From a virus, in IMG/VR virus record IMGVR_UViG_3300024308_000016, positions 1 through 64,000 of that record: a stretch of 64,000 nucleotides of DNA; one strand, given 5' to 3'. Below, in pieces: positions 1 to 8,945 of this stretch; position 1 is the first letter of the stretch; every line of letters starts with the position of its first letter. The notes below the pieces were generated by a model that saw only the letters and a program-made list of their open reading frames with translations, was not told the DNA's origin and made no database searches. A program made the translations under genes and the position numbers.

Positions 1-36
1 TGGTCGGCGGGGGGGGGGGGGGGGGGGGGGGGGGGG
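1..36. other. Poly-G run at contig end, probable artefact
   Basis: After tggtcggc the sequence is almost entirely G up to about base 36, then normal mixed sequence begins. No biological element is suggested. Long terminal G runs are a known artefact of two-colour Illumina chemistry, so these bases should not be taken as genome sequence. Bases 37-226 hold no gene that I can see. Confidence 0.7.
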
Positions 37-226
37 TGTGCTGGCCTATCGAGAAGTTAGGTCGCTGCGCTCCGAGGGATGGAATCCATCTCTACGTTCG
101 GCCATTCCTTCACACTGACACCGCTGTACCGTCCAGCCTCACTACGAGATGGATAGACAACAATTAGATACTCCACTTTATACCCGAGAGCTCTAAAAGT
201 TTCACAGGGGTTTGTAAACAGTTTCA

Positions 227-249
227 ATCACGTATACTTTACTTGAGGA
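227..249 (+). promoter_or_regulatory. Promoter-like element, copy 1
   Basis: The block CACGTATACTTTACTTGAGG matches the nine-copy element of this window (consensus CACWTAYACYYTACTTGAGGA). It lies 45 bases ahead of the first gene and nothing coding precedes it. It does not match sigma70 -35/-10 boxes well, so recognition by a phage polymerase is a possibility (inference). Confidence 0.65.
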
Positions 250-293
250 GCATCCCGCTTTCTCAAAGATTTCCACTCAACTGAAAGACTCTA

Positions 294-710
294 ATGAAGC
301 ATCTCAACGACGCCTCCCAGCATTTCATCAACCATCTGGCTCTGGCCGGCCAAGCTATCCATGGCCTGAGGAAGGCTTACGAGGACTTCATGTACCTGCA
401 GCCCAATGGCTGGGAGTTGGTGAACCAGCGCGCGGTATCGTTTACCATCGAGACCACGTACAAGCCCCTGCAGGTAATGCCGCACTTGCACCATGTGGCT
501 ACAGACAAGGACTTCATCGGCAAAGCCAAGCCGTCCCTGCTGGTCTTTCACAGCGATGGCGTGATGGCGGTGGTCATCGCTGAGCCCAAGCCCCGAGATG
601 TGGTCGAATGCATCAGTGATTGCCCGATGCTCTACACTGTCTACTGCCACGACCGTAAGGACAACTCCAGAGTGTGCAACTTCATCAAGCGCATGGCTGC
701 CAACTCCTGA
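294..710 (+). CDS. Hypothetical protein, 138 aa
   Basis: This is the first gene after promoter copy 1. The protein begins with a helical stretch and ends in a strand-rich, cysteine-containing half; I recognise no domain and no membrane segment. A GAAAG sequence lies just before the ATG, the weak ribosome site typical here. The next gene starts 14 bases after the stop, so they are probably co-transcribed. Confidence 0.7.
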   Translation: MKHLNDASQHFINHLALAGQAIHGLRKAYEDFMYLQPNGWELVNQRAVSFTIETTYKPLQVMPHLHHVATDKDFIGKAKPSLLVFHSDGVMAVVIAEPKPRDVVECISDCPMLYTVYCHDRKDNSRVCNFIKRMAANS

Positions 711-724
711 AAGACTCTACTCCC

Positions 725-1393
725 ATGACCAAGATCGAACACCTGCGCTCCAAGTACAGCCATTTGCTGCACACCCGCGTCAAGCGAGTGCCTGTGAAGC
801 AGTACATCATCGTCGATGAAGCCCGCAAGCTCTACCATGTGGCGTACAGCGGTTTCACAGGCCGCCTGCGCCGCTCCATGGGCACGTCTGCTCTTCCCAT
901 CTCTGTGCGCGAGTACCTCATCAGCATCCACAGCACGCCTGGAGATCGAACCATCGCTGTGCTGCTGGTCGAGCCTATCGATCAAGAGGAGATCCGCCAG
1001 ATCTTCGAGGGCTACCGCACCTTCCGAGAAGCCATCCAGCCCCTGAACACCGGCTTGCGGGAGAGAAAGAGCACCATCTCCAAAGTGTGGCTAGCCACTC
1101 ACAAGCCCACAGGTGTCAAGCTGTATGTCTCAGCTGTGGAGAACTCCCGCAACTGGATGAGTGCTGACCGTATGCTGGACGCAGCCAGGTTCACCTTGCA
1201 GCACAGAGCTGACCGCATGAGCCTGGAAGACTGCAAACGTTTCTACGCGATCTTGAAGCCCTTCAAGCGCGAAGACTGGACCATCGAGACCGATGTGACT
1301 GTTCCCTCGTATGACGCCAAGCGCTATACACAGAACTTGAACATGGACCTGATGCCCCAGAACCTGGAAACCCTCCGTACTCTGTACCCTTAA
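725..1393 (+). CDS. Hypothetical protein, 222 aa, paralogue of next gene
   Basis: The protein begins MTKIEHLRSKY and the next gene begins MTKIEELRAHF. They also share an aromatic-glycine stretch (VAYSGFTGRLRRS here, FYTGKSGFNKQRRS there) and a central segment with a conserved HP or HKPTG element. The two are a diverged tandem duplication. The ATG at 725 is chosen because it lies downstream of the preceding stop and aligns with the start of its paralogue. Function unknown. Confidence 0.75.
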   Translation: MTKIEHLRSKYSHLLHTRVKRVPVKQYIIVDEARKLYHVAYSGFTGRLRRSMGTSALPISVREYLISIHSTPGDRTIAVLLVEPIDQEEIRQIFEGYRTFREAIQPLNTGLRERKSTISKVWLATHKPTGVKLYVSAVENSRNWMSADRMLDAARFTLQHRADRMSLEDCKRFYAILKPFKREDWTIETDVTVPSYDAKRYTQNLNMDLMPQNLETLRTLYP

Positions 1394-1412
1394 ATAGAAA
1401 GCTTTCCCTGAT

Positions 1413-2102
1413 ATGACGAAGATCGAAGAGCTGCGTGCTCACTTTGAAGGTAATGTGATCGAACGCGGCAATAAGCTGGTCGGTAAGTGCTGGATCCTCC
1501 TGGATGAAGAAAACCGCATGTTCTACACCGGCAAGAGCGGCTTCAACAAGCAGCGCCGTTCCCTGTCATGGAACAACCTGCCCTCGGCAGTGACGGGCTA
1601 TCTGAACCGATGCGGCAAGTCCATCGTCGACAAGTCGCACTGCTTAATCTTGTCGGTGGAGGTATCTAGTGATCAGGTCGGTTCATTGCTGCCGGAATTC
1701 CAGCCTTTCAAGGAAGCTCGTCCTGTCAGGCGCGCTGGCTTTCGGGAATCGCAGGAAATGACAAGTTTCGTGTATTCGATCACGCACCCGGAAACAGGTC
1801 TGCAGATGTTCGCGTCTTTACTGACGACTGATCAAACTACCCAGCTCTACGGAGCTTCGCGCTCTACCGTGCTGGCGATGCAAATCTTGAAGAAACGCAT
1901 CAGTCATCTGTCACCAAACGAGCAAGAACTATTCAGGGCCGTCCCACTGTCCGGATCTATCAAGATCTGGGACTCCGAAGTCATCCGAGAAGTGGACGCT
2001 ACCGATAGCCGCGCATTGATCAAGCTTCTCAATGACTCTGCCATGACCAACAACATCCGTATCCTGAGGGAGATGCAAGCTAACCAGTCCACTACCCAGT
2101 AA
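1413..2102 (+). CDS. Hypothetical protein, 229 aa, paralogue of previous gene
   Basis: This is the second copy of the duplicated pair with the gene at 725. It has an AAATAGAAAG ribosome-site motif before its ATG. No signal peptide, membrane segment or known catalytic motif is visible. The C-terminal third is helical and has no counterpart of equal length in the first copy. Function unknown. Confidence 0.75.
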   Translation: MTKIEELRAHFEGNVIERGNKLVGKCWILLDEENRMFYTGKSGFNKQRRSLSWNNLPSAVTGYLNRCGKSIVDKSHCLILSVEVSSDQVGSLLPEFQPFKEARPVRRAGFRESQEMTSFVYSITHPETGLQMFASLLTTDQTTQLYGASRSTVLAMQILKKRISHLSPNEQELFRAVPLSGSIKIWDSEVIREVDATDSRALIKLLNDSAMTNNIRILREMQANQSTTQ

Positions 2103-2256
2103 CCTCACAACCCCCACTCCCATCAACCGCGTAACCTATTGGAGAATTGCGCACCAAAGCCTACACTCGACACCTAGGCCCATCGATCATTTCATGCTTT
2201 CCGTAATTCCGTGCCTAGGGCCAGTCAGTGTCAGGAAACGAAGGATCCCTTCTATC

Positions 2257-2817
2257 ATGACTTCCGCAGACCCTAAAGCTACTGGTATCGCTTACACCAT
2301 CGCTGGCGTGATCTTCGCCATCACGCTATGGATGCTGACGATGCCTGTGGCTCGCGCTCAGAGCTTGCAGGACCACATCGACGCCAACTGCCGCGTCAAC
2401 TGTGTGGCTGCCGACAAACTCGTAGATGTCGCAGCTCGCGCCGCCAAGCGCTTTGGCTTCGACTACAAGGCTCTCCTTGCCATCGTCCACGTAGAGTCCA
2501 AGTACAACACCCGTGCCAAGAACGGCTCCAGTGTTGGCCTGACTCAGGCACTATTGGTCTACCATAGACCGAAGTTCCTGGGCAAAGACTACTTTGCCGT
2601 GGAAGACAACATGTTCGTAGGCGCCGAAGTATTCGGTGCATGCTTTGCAAAACACAAAGGGAATTACCCGACCTCATTTTCCTGCTACAACGGCTATGGC
2701 AAAGGAGATAGCCGTTACCGAGACAAAGTGCTCAAGGCACTACGTGAAATCAGAGGACTGAAGTTGCCCACTCCGTCCCTGGATCCGCTCGGAGACTTCA
2801 TCGCTAGAGTGATCTAG
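2257..2817 (+). CDS. Membrane-anchored lytic transglycosylase (SLT domain)
   Basis: An N-terminal hydrophobic segment (residues about 9-31, ending in ARAQS) looks like a signal peptide or signal anchor. The rest fits a small SLT fold: a catalytic glutamate at residue 80 in HVESKYN, a following SVGLTQ stretch, and a CYNGYG element near residue 147 typical of the family. Such enzymes cleave the MurNAc-GlcNAc bond of peptidoglycan non-hydrolytically. At 186 aa it is one domain long. The ATG at 2257 is preferred to upstream starts because it follows an AAGGA and begins the signal sequence. It could act at entry, in lysis or in wall remodelling; the sequence does not say which. Confidence 0.8.
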   Translation: MTSADPKATGIAYTIAGVIFAITLWMLTMPVARAQSLQDHIDANCRVNCVAADKLVDVAARAAKRFGFDYKALLAIVHVESKYNTRAKNGSSVGLTQALLVYHRPKFLGKDYFAVEDNMFVGAEVFGACFAKHKGNYPTSFSCYNGYGKGDSRYRDKVLKALREIRGLKLPTPSLDPLGDFIARVI

Positions 2818-2837
2818 CCAAAAAGAAAGCGTACCTC

Positions 2838-2869
2838 ACCCCCACTCCAGCCGCGGTGGCCGGAGTGGG
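2838..2869 (+). terminator. Hairpin, terminator or processing site
   Basis: CCCCACTCC pairs with GGAGTGGGG around a GC-rich loop. There is no clear T run after it, so it may be a weak terminator or an RNA-stabilising hairpin between two rightward genes. Confidence 0.45.
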
Positions 2870-2904
2870 GAGATATGACGCATTTAAAGAGAAAGACTTC
2901 AATC

Positions 2905-3306
2905 ATGAAACTGACAAACGAGTTCGTAATAAGCACCCAGTTCTCGATGGGTCGCCGCACGTTCGCCTCCGCTCATCCGGAGCCTACCACGGATGACCGT
3001 GCTCGGCTGCTGGGCTACAAGGACGCGGCTGACCAGGCCAAAAAGATCGAACTCCTGAGGGCGGAGATCCGTCTGGACAACTACCAGGCTATGGTGCAAA
3101 TGGAAAACCATCTGCGCATCATACGTCTGGACCGCTGGAGTGACGAGGCATACGAGCACGTCAAGCAGCTGTACGACCGCGCTACACGGGAGATGAAGGA
3201 AGAACCCCATGTCGCCTTCTGGGGTCACTACCGTACCATCCGTGCCGTCCAAAAGGCCATCAACCGCCACGATCACACCATCGCTGACTTCAACACCCTT
3301 CACTGA
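2905..3306 (+). CDS. Hypothetical protein, 133 aa
   Basis: The protein is mostly helical and charged, without membrane segments or recognised motifs. The start at 2905 is preferred over an upstream ATG because AAAGAGAAAG lies 9-18 bases before it, matching the ribosome-site style of neighbouring genes. The following gene starts 10 bases after the stop. Function unknown. Confidence 0.65.
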   Translation: MKLTNEFVISTQFSMGRRTFASAHPEPTTDDRARLLGYKDAADQAKKIELLRAEIRLDNYQAMVQMENHLRIIRLDRWSDEAYEHVKQLYDRATREMKEEPHVAFWGHYRTIRAVQKAINRHDHTIADFNTLH

Positions 3307-3315
3307 AAGACTGTC

Positions 3316-4161
3316 ATGAACTTCATCTCTCGCTACCTCAGCTCCCTGAACACCCTGCGCAAAGAGCGCAAAGCCGCAGCTTTCAAGGCTGCCTTGGTTG
3401 ATGAGCTCGAACAGACCATCGACTCCATCTCCCCCGCTGCCATGAACATGCTGCAGCGATCGTACTACGTGCAGTGCGTTGAGGTGATCCAGGCGCGTGA
3501 CTTGGTCTCCGAGGTCCGGCGCTTCCTGGAAGACGGCTGGCCCAACATCGACTACACGGTCAGCGAGATCATCAAGCACCGCACTGACCTGACCGATCTG
3601 ATCGAGATGGCCTTTGCCGCCGAGAACTTCGCCCTGGTCAACCATATCCCCACCTTGCGCGCTGATGTGCTGGAGATGCTCAAGTACGCCAAGGAGCACA
3701 ACCTGTTTGCGTTTCAGCATTTCCAGTTGGTGCCCGCAGACTGGACAGGACTGGAGCAAGACTTCCCGGGCTACCGCAGCATCGAAGACATACAGCAGCG
3801 CGGCGGCACAGCCTGTATGGCCGGTCTGCTGAACCTGTGGCCTGCGTTTGACCATCTACCCATGATGCGTCCAGACGTGATGCCTACGCTCATGCACGAC
3901 AGTGTGGTCTTGAACGCCCAGGCATCGGTGGCTGCGATCCTCGGTGTGCCGTACTGGTTCGCCGGCGCTCTGTCCATGAGCTTCCAGGTTCCGGGAGATC
4001 TGGAAGATCGCCACGTCCTGTACAACAAGGCGTTCGAGGACATCACCGTGGACGACGTGATCGCTGTGATCGAAAAGCTCATTGACGGCATGAGCCCCGA
4101 AGACTTGATGGTCGAAGCCATCACCACACGCTCTATGCAAGCCGGTATCCATAGCGGTTGA
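3316..4161 (+). CDS. Hypothetical protein, 281 aa, four-member family
   Basis: This is one of four dispersed paralogues (with 6585, 8306 and 44792). Shared features are a GGTACMAG or related stretch near residue 165 followed by L.LWPAF, then a helix, and a C-terminal ITVDDVIAVIEKLI block near residue 253. The N-terminal 100 residues are helical and not shared. The protein looks soluble. I cannot assign a function. It ends just before a strong terminator. Confidence 0.75.
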   Translation: MNFISRYLSSLNTLRKERKAAAFKAALVDELEQTIDSISPAAMNMLQRSYYVQCVEVIQARDLVSEVRRFLEDGWPNIDYTVSEIIKHRTDLTDLIEMAFAAENFALVNHIPTLRADVLEMLKYAKEHNLFAFQHFQLVPADWTGLEQDFPGYRSIEDIQQRGGTACMAGLLNLWPAFDHLPMMRPDVMPTLMHDSVVLNAQASVAAILGVPYWFAGALSMSFQVPGDLEDRHVLYNKAFEDITVDDVIAVIEKLIDGMSPEDLMVEAITTRSMQAGIHSG

Positions 4162-4176
4162 TCAGACTGCTCCAAG

Positions 4177-4216
4177 CCCTCGGCAGCCTTCGGGCTGTCA
4201 GGGTCTTTATTTTTTG
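4177..4216 (+). terminator. Rho-independent terminator
   Basis: CAGCC-ttcg-GGCTG forms the core of a longer stem with CCCT/AGGG outer pairs, followed by a T-rich run. It ends the unit of the gene at 3316. Confidence 0.8.
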
Positions 4217-4256
4217 CCCCAGTATGGGGATTAACTGGCACTTATAGGAGGAACTC

Positions 4257-4769
4257 ATGGCCACTTTATCCGCTATCATCGCAATGACTCGTGACTGCAT
4301 CATCGGTGTGGAAGGCAAGCTACCCTGGCCGCATCTCAAATGCGACATGGAGCACTTCAAGAAGACCACCATGAACGGTGTGGTGATCATGGGTCGCAAG
4401 ACCTGGGAGTCGCTGCCTGAGACCAGCCGACCGCTGAAGGATCGTGTCAACATCGTCATGTCCACGGATCCGGACTACGAAGCTCCTGGCGCCATCGTGA
4501 TGGCTACTCGCACCCAGGTCATGGACTACGTCAAGCGCTCAGCCCTGAAGTGCTGGGTGATCGGGGGCTACGAGATCTACGAGCTCTTTGCCAAGGAGTA
4601 CCAAGAAGTCCACATCACCCGCGTGGGCATGGTCGCCAAGCGCGGCACCTGCGCACCGCTGGTGCTCAGGGGTGTCAACTGGGTATCCAGCTCTGCGGCC
4701 AACCAGCACTTCTACGAGCAGGGCATGAACATCATGATCCAGCAGTACGTGCGCTCAGGCCAGGAATAA
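4257..4769 (+). CDS. folA: Dihydrofolate reductase
   Basis: The protein reduces dihydrofolate to tetrahydrofolate with NADPH, supporting thymidylate synthesis. It is 170 aa, the normal DHFR length, and shows the family landmarks in order: an N-terminal strand LSAIIAMT, the substrate loop IIGVEGKLPWP, the NADPH-binding VIMGRKTWESLP, VNIVMS, and the GG pair in CWVIGGYEIYE. A true AGGAGG lies before the ATG, a stronger site than most genes here. It sits between a terminator and promoter copy 2, so its own promoter may lie in 4217-4245. Thymidylate synthase is not in the window. Confidence 0.95.
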   Translation: MATLSAIIAMTRDCIIGVEGKLPWPHLKCDMEHFKKTTMNGVVIMGRKTWESLPETSRPLKDRVNIVMSTDPDYEAPGAIVMATRTQVMDYVKRSALKCWVIGGYEIYELFAKEYQEVHITRVGMVAKRGTCAPLVLRGVNWVSSSAANQHFYEQGMNIMIQQYVRSGQE

Positions 4770-4793
4770 CCCGGCCCCTTTGTGGAAAATTTC

Positions 4794-4817
4794 AGTCACA
4801 TATACTCTACCTGAGGA
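4794..4817 (+). promoter_or_regulatory. Promoter-like element, copy 2
   Basis: CACATATACTCTACCTGAGG differs from the consensus by one base in TTACTTGAGG. It lies between the DHFR stop and the metallopeptidase gene, 45 bases ahead of that start. Confidence 0.7.
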
Positions 4818-4861
4818 CAACAATAATGTTTTCCTTAATCTCAAAAAGAAAGGTATTGTGT

Positions 4862-5401
4862 ATGATGAATCTGAACTCCCAAAACTTCAATTACAAAGGC
4901 GTATTGGTGGAAGTGATCCAACCGATAGCCAAGCACACCATCCCCACGGTGTACAACCTTGTTTTGCGAGGCGGCGGCGCCGTCTCTGCTAAGCTGCAGT
5001 CCGAGATCACGGGAGACCGCACTGGACTGAAGTATCTGGACATCCAGATCGCCATCCTCCAAGAGCTCGTCGACACCCTGACCCAAGATGAACTCGTCGC
5101 GATCTTGGAGCACGAGATGGCCCACATCCTCAACGGAGACTTGGACCTGTCAGTCGACCAAGGCAAGAGCAGGATGATCCACCGGCTGGGCTACGAGCTC
5201 GCTGCTGACCAAGGCGCCGTGAAAGCTGTGGGTGCAGCGATCACCCTGGCGGCCCAAAAGAAGGCTGAGCGCTTCACGATGTCCAAGCTCCTGAAGACGA
5301 ACAACGACAAGCTGCTGAACTTCTTCACCTGGGCTTTCCGTACCCGGATTGCCCGCAAGCGTTTCAAAGCACTGGCTGATCAAGCCAAAGCCGCCCAGTA
5401 A
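4862..5401 (+). CDS. M48-like zinc metallopeptidase, short form
   Basis: HEMAH at residues 84-88 matches the HExxH zinc motif, and YELAADQGAVKAVG at about residues 111-124 supplies the downstream glutamate expected of gluzincins of the M48 type. The preceding LTQDELVAILEHEMAHI is the usual helix context. There are no membrane segments, unlike HtpX, and the 179 aa length is close to a minimal catalytic domain. AAAGG lies before the ATG at 4862; a second ATG follows directly. Substrate unknown; cleaving a host protein is one possibility (inference). Confidence 0.7.
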   Translation: MMNLNSQNFNYKGVLVEVIQPIAKHTIPTVYNLVLRGGGAVSAKLQSEITGDRTGLKYLDIQIAILQELVDTLTQDELVAILEHEMAHILNGDLDLSVDQGKSRMIHRLGYELAADQGAVKAVGAAITLAAQKKAERFTMSKLLKTNNDKLLNFFTWAFRTRIARKRFKALADQAKAAQ

Positions 5402-5428
5402 TCCAACCCCTCAAATAGAAAGCTCACA

Positions 5429-5779
5429 ATGAACAAGTCCACCGTCACCCTGGTCTCCGATACCGTCCTGGCTACCAAGGAAGTCTTTGACAAGCTCAAA
5501 GAGATGTTGCCCAAGGACAAGTACCCGATCAACCGCTTGGCTGAAGCCTGCCGCATCATGGAGGACTTCGAGAACAAGCTGACGCCAGAAACCCGTGAAG
5601 GCGGGGTGACGGCCAAATACCGGGTCAGTACGCTGAATCGGGAGTTTGCCCTCCTGGGCAAACTCTTCCACGTCACGTATTCCTCGATCGACGACGGACA
5701 GAAGATCCAGGCCGTCATCACAATCAACCACTCGGCCTGCGAAGAACTGGCAGCGGTCATCAACACGCTGACTTGCTAA
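5429..5779 (+). CDS. Hypothetical protein, 116 aa
   Basis: A small soluble protein with alternating helix and strand character; no domain recognised. AAATAGAAAG precedes the ATG. It sits in a run of genes each 20-30 bases apart, so it is probably part of the unit started by promoter copy 2. Confidence 0.65.
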   Translation: MNKSTVTLVSDTVLATKEVFDKLKEMLPKDKYPINRLAEACRIMEDFENKLTPETREGGVTAKYRVSTLNREFALLGKLFHVTYSSIDDGQKIQAVITINHSACEELAAVINTLTC

Positions 5780-5801
5780 TACCCCAAATAGAAAGCTTAA
5801 T

Positions 5802-5933
5802 ATGAACATCATCGCCCTGCTCGCATCCACTGACGCTTCCCCCATCCAGATCGGTGGCCTGGTCTTCGCCTTCGCCGCTTGCGCAGCTACCAAGCTGTAC
5901 ATCAAGCACCTGAAGAAGAAGCTGGATGCCTGA
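5802..5933 (+). CDS. Small membrane protein, 43 aa
   Basis: MNIIALLASTDASP is followed by a hydrophobic segment (about residues 15-31) and a basic tail KHLKKKLDA. AAATAGAAAG lies at the usual distance before the ATG. One membrane span with a positive C-terminus fits a small inner-membrane protein. Function unknown. Confidence 0.6.
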   Translation: MNIIALLASTDASPIQIGGLVFAFAACAATKLYIKHLKKKLDA

Positions 5934-6012
5934 TCTTCCCAGTTTCCCGGTTATAATCAATCCCGAGCCTGAATGATCGGGCTCATCAACCTCTCAAATA
6001 GAAAGCACTATC

Positions 6013-6504
6013 ATGGAACTCATCATCACTTCCAAGGAATTCACCGCCTCCCTGAACATGATCGCAGCAATCGCTCGCGTCATGCCCGAGGGAGTGGACC
6101 GCCGCACGTTTCTGGACGCACATGCCAACATCGGGCAAGTGCTGCGGGAATTCAACGACATCCCCTACGAAGCGCTGATCGTTAACCAGGATCTGATCAG
6201 CAGCTACGTCAACCGTCTGAATGACTACAGCGGTGAAGGTGGCCCCGTTGTGTCGTTCCAATTCATGCCCTCGGCATGCCGCACCCAGATCGAAGGCTCC
6301 TTTGCCATCGACTCGGACGTCATGGTTGAGGTGACGGAGGCCATCACCGAAGAGATCGATGGCCTGGCGGGAGCCTGCATCGCGCTGTACGGCATGGTGC
6401 GCATGTTCACCTCCAGCTTCAAGCGCCTGGGCAAGAAGGTCGAAGCTATCGTGCAAAACCACGTCCAGCTGTCGCGTGAAAGCGACGATCAGCGTCTGAT
6501 GTAA
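6013..6504 (+). CDS. Hypothetical protein, 163 aa
   Basis: The protein has helical ends and a central strand-rich region; no known motif. AAATAGAAAG precedes the ATG. A small inverted repeat (GAGCC/GGGCTC, about 5973-5992) lies in its leader and might be a processing hairpin. Function unknown. Confidence 0.7.
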   Translation: MELIITSKEFTASLNMIAAIARVMPEGVDRRTFLDAHANIGQVLREFNDIPYEALIVNQDLISSYVNRLNDYSGEGGPVVSFQFMPSACRTQIEGSFAIDSDVMVEVTEAITEEIDGLAGACIALYGMVRMFTSSFKRLGKKVEAIVQNHVQLSRESDDQRLM

Positions 6505-6519
6505 GTCAGCGTCCTACAG

Positions 6520-6565
6520 TGAGCCCGGATCTTCGGATCCTGGGCTCGTCCTTTTCTTTTTTGTC
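6520..6565 (+). terminator. Rho-independent terminator
   Basis: GAGCCCGGATC-ttcg-GATCCTGGGCTC with one bulge, followed by CCTTTTCTTTTTT. The next gene starts only 20 bases later with its AATAGAAAG motif and no promoter element between, so termination here must be partial or the hairpin acts in RNA processing. Confidence 0.8.
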
Positions 6566-6584
6566 CAATAGAAAGTCCCTGATC

Positions 6585-7421
6585 ATGAACATCCTGCAAC
6601 GCTTTCGCGCCAACCTGTACCGCGCAGTGAACTCCCTGCGCACCACCAGCCAAGACAGCGCCAAGATGGCCAAGGACCGGCTGCTGGATGCACGCAACCA
6701 GCCCGCTGCCCCGACGGTGATCTTCGAGGATGTCGATACCCTGACTCCGGAGATGGCGCAAAAGCTGTGTGCTACGTCCGAAGCCATGAAGGACATCCCC
6801 AATGTCGAGGCTGTGTATGCGTCCTCCCCGCCAGCTGTTACAGATGACGTCCCCTCCATTTTGGTGCGACCATCCGAGCGCCTTGATACGCTGGCTTCCT
6901 TCCTGCAAGAAAACAAGGAGGGCATCGAGCAGGTGATCGAGCTGCTGAAGCTCGCTCACGAAAACAACCTGTACCATGCGCGCTGGTATGTTTGTCATGC
7001 CGAGGATGCCAACTGGGATCTGAACATGAATGCCCGCAATCCCGGTCGTATGCCCGACACCATCGAGGAGATGATGGAACGCAAGATGTGTGGGGATCTG
7101 GGCTTTTTGATGAGCGTGTGGCCCTACTTCCGTCAGCGGGGCTTTCAGCACACCATCATCGGCATGGCTGTCTACTACGACAAAGTGGCCGATGCGCTGT
7201 ACAACACGCCAGCTACGGCCATTGCCAAGATCCTGAACCTGGATGTGAAGCTGGTAGAGTTGATCATCAACGGCTCACCAGTGCTGCACAAAACGCCGCA
7301 CCAGCTGTACCTCAAGACCTGGCGCGAGGTCACGGTTCTGGATCTGATCCAGGTCTTTGAAAACATCCTGGAGCAGGGTCAATACTCTGTTCTCATCGGC
7401 GCTCACGTCTCCTTCAAGTAA
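6585..7421 (+). CDS. Hypothetical protein, 278 aa, four-member family
   Basis: This is a second member of the family at 3316, 8306 and 44792. The GTACxAG core is degenerate here (CGDLGFLMSVWPYF), but the following helix with AIAKILNLDVKLVELII and the C-terminal VTVLDLIQVFENIL block align with the others. The N-terminal 110 residues are unique. The ATG at 6585 follows CAATAGAAAG. Function unknown. Confidence 0.75.
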   Translation: MNILQRFRANLYRAVNSLRTTSQDSAKMAKDRLLDARNQPAAPTVIFEDVDTLTPEMAQKLCATSEAMKDIPNVEAVYASSPPAVTDDVPSILVRPSERLDTLASFLQENKEGIEQVIELLKLAHENNLYHARWYVCHAEDANWDLNMNARNPGRMPDTIEEMMERKMCGDLGFLMSVWPYFRQRGFQHTIIGMAVYYDKVADALYNTPATAIAKILNLDVKLVELIINGSPVLHKTPHQLYLKTWREVTVLDLIQVFENILEQGQYSVLIGAHVSFK

Positions 7422-7438
7422 AGAAAGGTATCTCAGTC

Positions 7439-8257
7439 ATGTCTATCCAAATCGCTCCTTCCGAATTCACTCGCGACTACCGCCAGACGCAAGAAGACAT
7501 CAAAGCCAACGGTCTGAAGGTCATGCCGCTGCGCGTGTACCTGGACCGCTACCGCAAACTGCCGGAGATGCGCAGTGACTTTCCGGAGTACTACTTCAAG
7601 TTCTTCGATATGTCGGACTACCTGCGCGAATCCACTGCCAAACACTACGGCCCGCTGCCCAAGCGCAAGATGGAGCGCCACCTGGCCTACATGCCTCAAT
7701 GGGGCAACGAGATGCACCGCATCTTGACCGAAGACATCACCCAGGTCAAGTTGCAGGTGGTGTACACAGGGCCTCTATCGGCTGAGCACCTGAAGGTGAT
7801 GCGCGAAACGTTCTTGAGCTTCATGCTCGGGGACATTGTGCTGAGTGCGGGTGAGGATACCGAGTACACGGCACACGTCACGGATATGGGTAACACGGGC
7901 GCCTTCACGGCGTTCGAGTTGCACTTCCAAACGCCCTGGAGCCAACGCAACTCCAAGCAGCGCGATGAGCTGCTGCGTCTGATCGCGGCCATCACACGTG
8001 GCTGCCGCTCATCTTCGGCTGAGTGGCTTGCCCGTATCGACGACCCGATCAACAACCGGGCGTATCCGCGTCGCCAGTTTGCCAGCTACCTGATCGTGGG
8101 GCGTGACGACTACTACACGGACGAGCCGCGCATCTTGGGCGGCTACGAGAACCTGGATGCCGCCATCGATGCATCCAAGCTGCTGGGAACGAGCCGCCGC
8201 TGGCACTCGCTGTTCCTGATCGAGACCGATCCCACTCTGGCTGTTGAAGCCTACTGA
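7439..8257 (+). CDS. Hypothetical protein, 272 aa
   Basis: The protein starts 17 bases after the previous stop, with AAGAAAGG before its ATG. It is mixed alpha/beta, rich in tyrosine and arginine, with no membrane segment and no motif I recognise. It lies in a run of similar-sized orphan genes (6585-10889). Function unknown. Confidence 0.7.
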   Translation: MSIQIAPSEFTRDYRQTQEDIKANGLKVMPLRVYLDRYRKLPEMRSDFPEYYFKFFDMSDYLRESTAKHYGPLPKRKMERHLAYMPQWGNEMHRILTEDITQVKLQVVYTGPLSAEHLKVMRETFLSFMLGDIVLSAGEDTEYTAHVTDMGNTGAFTAFELHFQTPWSQRNSKQRDELLRLIAAITRGCRSSSAEWLARIDDPINNRAYPRRQFASYLIVGRDDYYTDEPRILGGYENLDAAIDASKLLGTSRRWHSLFLIETDPTLAVEAY

Positions 8258-8305
8258 TCCACTCCAAGGGGCCAAGTGCCCCTGCTGTTAAATAGAAAGA
8301 TCCCA

Positions 8306-8914
8306 ATGAACCTCGAACGCATCGCTATCGTGCGCCAAGCCATGGTTGAAGCTAAGGAACGCCAGACTCTGAGTATGGTGATGTTTCAGACGCATCCGCT
8401 CGACGATGACTCCCGCAGCTATCCCCTGGCGAGCACCATGGAAGACTTTCACGCCTGCGGCAACACCGCATGCTTGGCTGGTCACATTGCGCTGCTGCCG
8501 GAGTTCCTCAATGCCGAGGATCCGGAAGGCTCCTACAGGGTGAGCGCAGCCGGCTCCCCGACGTTCCACTACCACCGCGCGCGGGTCTCGACGAATCCCG
8601 GCACCGCCATCGGTCGCTGGCTCGATGTCCCCGCCCGACTCATCGATCTGCTGATTTACGATTACACGCTCGCGCCTAAGAGCATGGCAGCCAGCGGCAA
8701 GACCGTGCACGGCATCTACGGCAAGCCGTTTAGCACCGTGACGCCGGACGATGTGATCGCGGTCCTGGACGAGCTCGTGCGCACGACTGAGACCCAGTTC
8801 GTGTGCAGGCACATCGACAAGTGGCGCGCATCCGAAGGAGAAGCCTTCAAGCGCTCCATCTTCTACACGGAAGCATCTGACGCACTTGACGATCTCGAAA
8901 ACCTCTACCAGTAA
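8306..8914 (+). CDS. Hypothetical protein, 202 aa, four-member family
   Basis: The clearest member of the four-gene family. ACGNTACLAGHIALLPEF (about residues 50-67) is followed by AIGRWLDVPARLIDLLIY and the C-terminal VTPDDVIAVLDELV. It lacks the long N-terminal extension of the members at 3316 and 6585, so it may represent the minimal domain. Similar TACxAG stretches occur in uncharacterised phage and bacterial proteins, to my knowledge without an assigned activity. AAATAGAAAG precedes the ATG. Confidence 0.75.
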   Translation: MNLERIAIVRQAMVEAKERQTLSMVMFQTHPLDDDSRSYPLASTMEDFHACGNTACLAGHIALLPEFLNAEDPEGSYRVSAAGSPTFHYHRARVSTNPGTAIGRWLDVPARLIDLLIYDYTLAPKSMAASGKTVHGIYGKPFSTVTPDDVIAVLDELVRTTETQFVCRHIDKWRASEGEAFKRSIFYTEASDALDDLENLYQ

Positions 8915-8945
8915 TCCCAACTATTAAATAGAAAGACCAATCATC

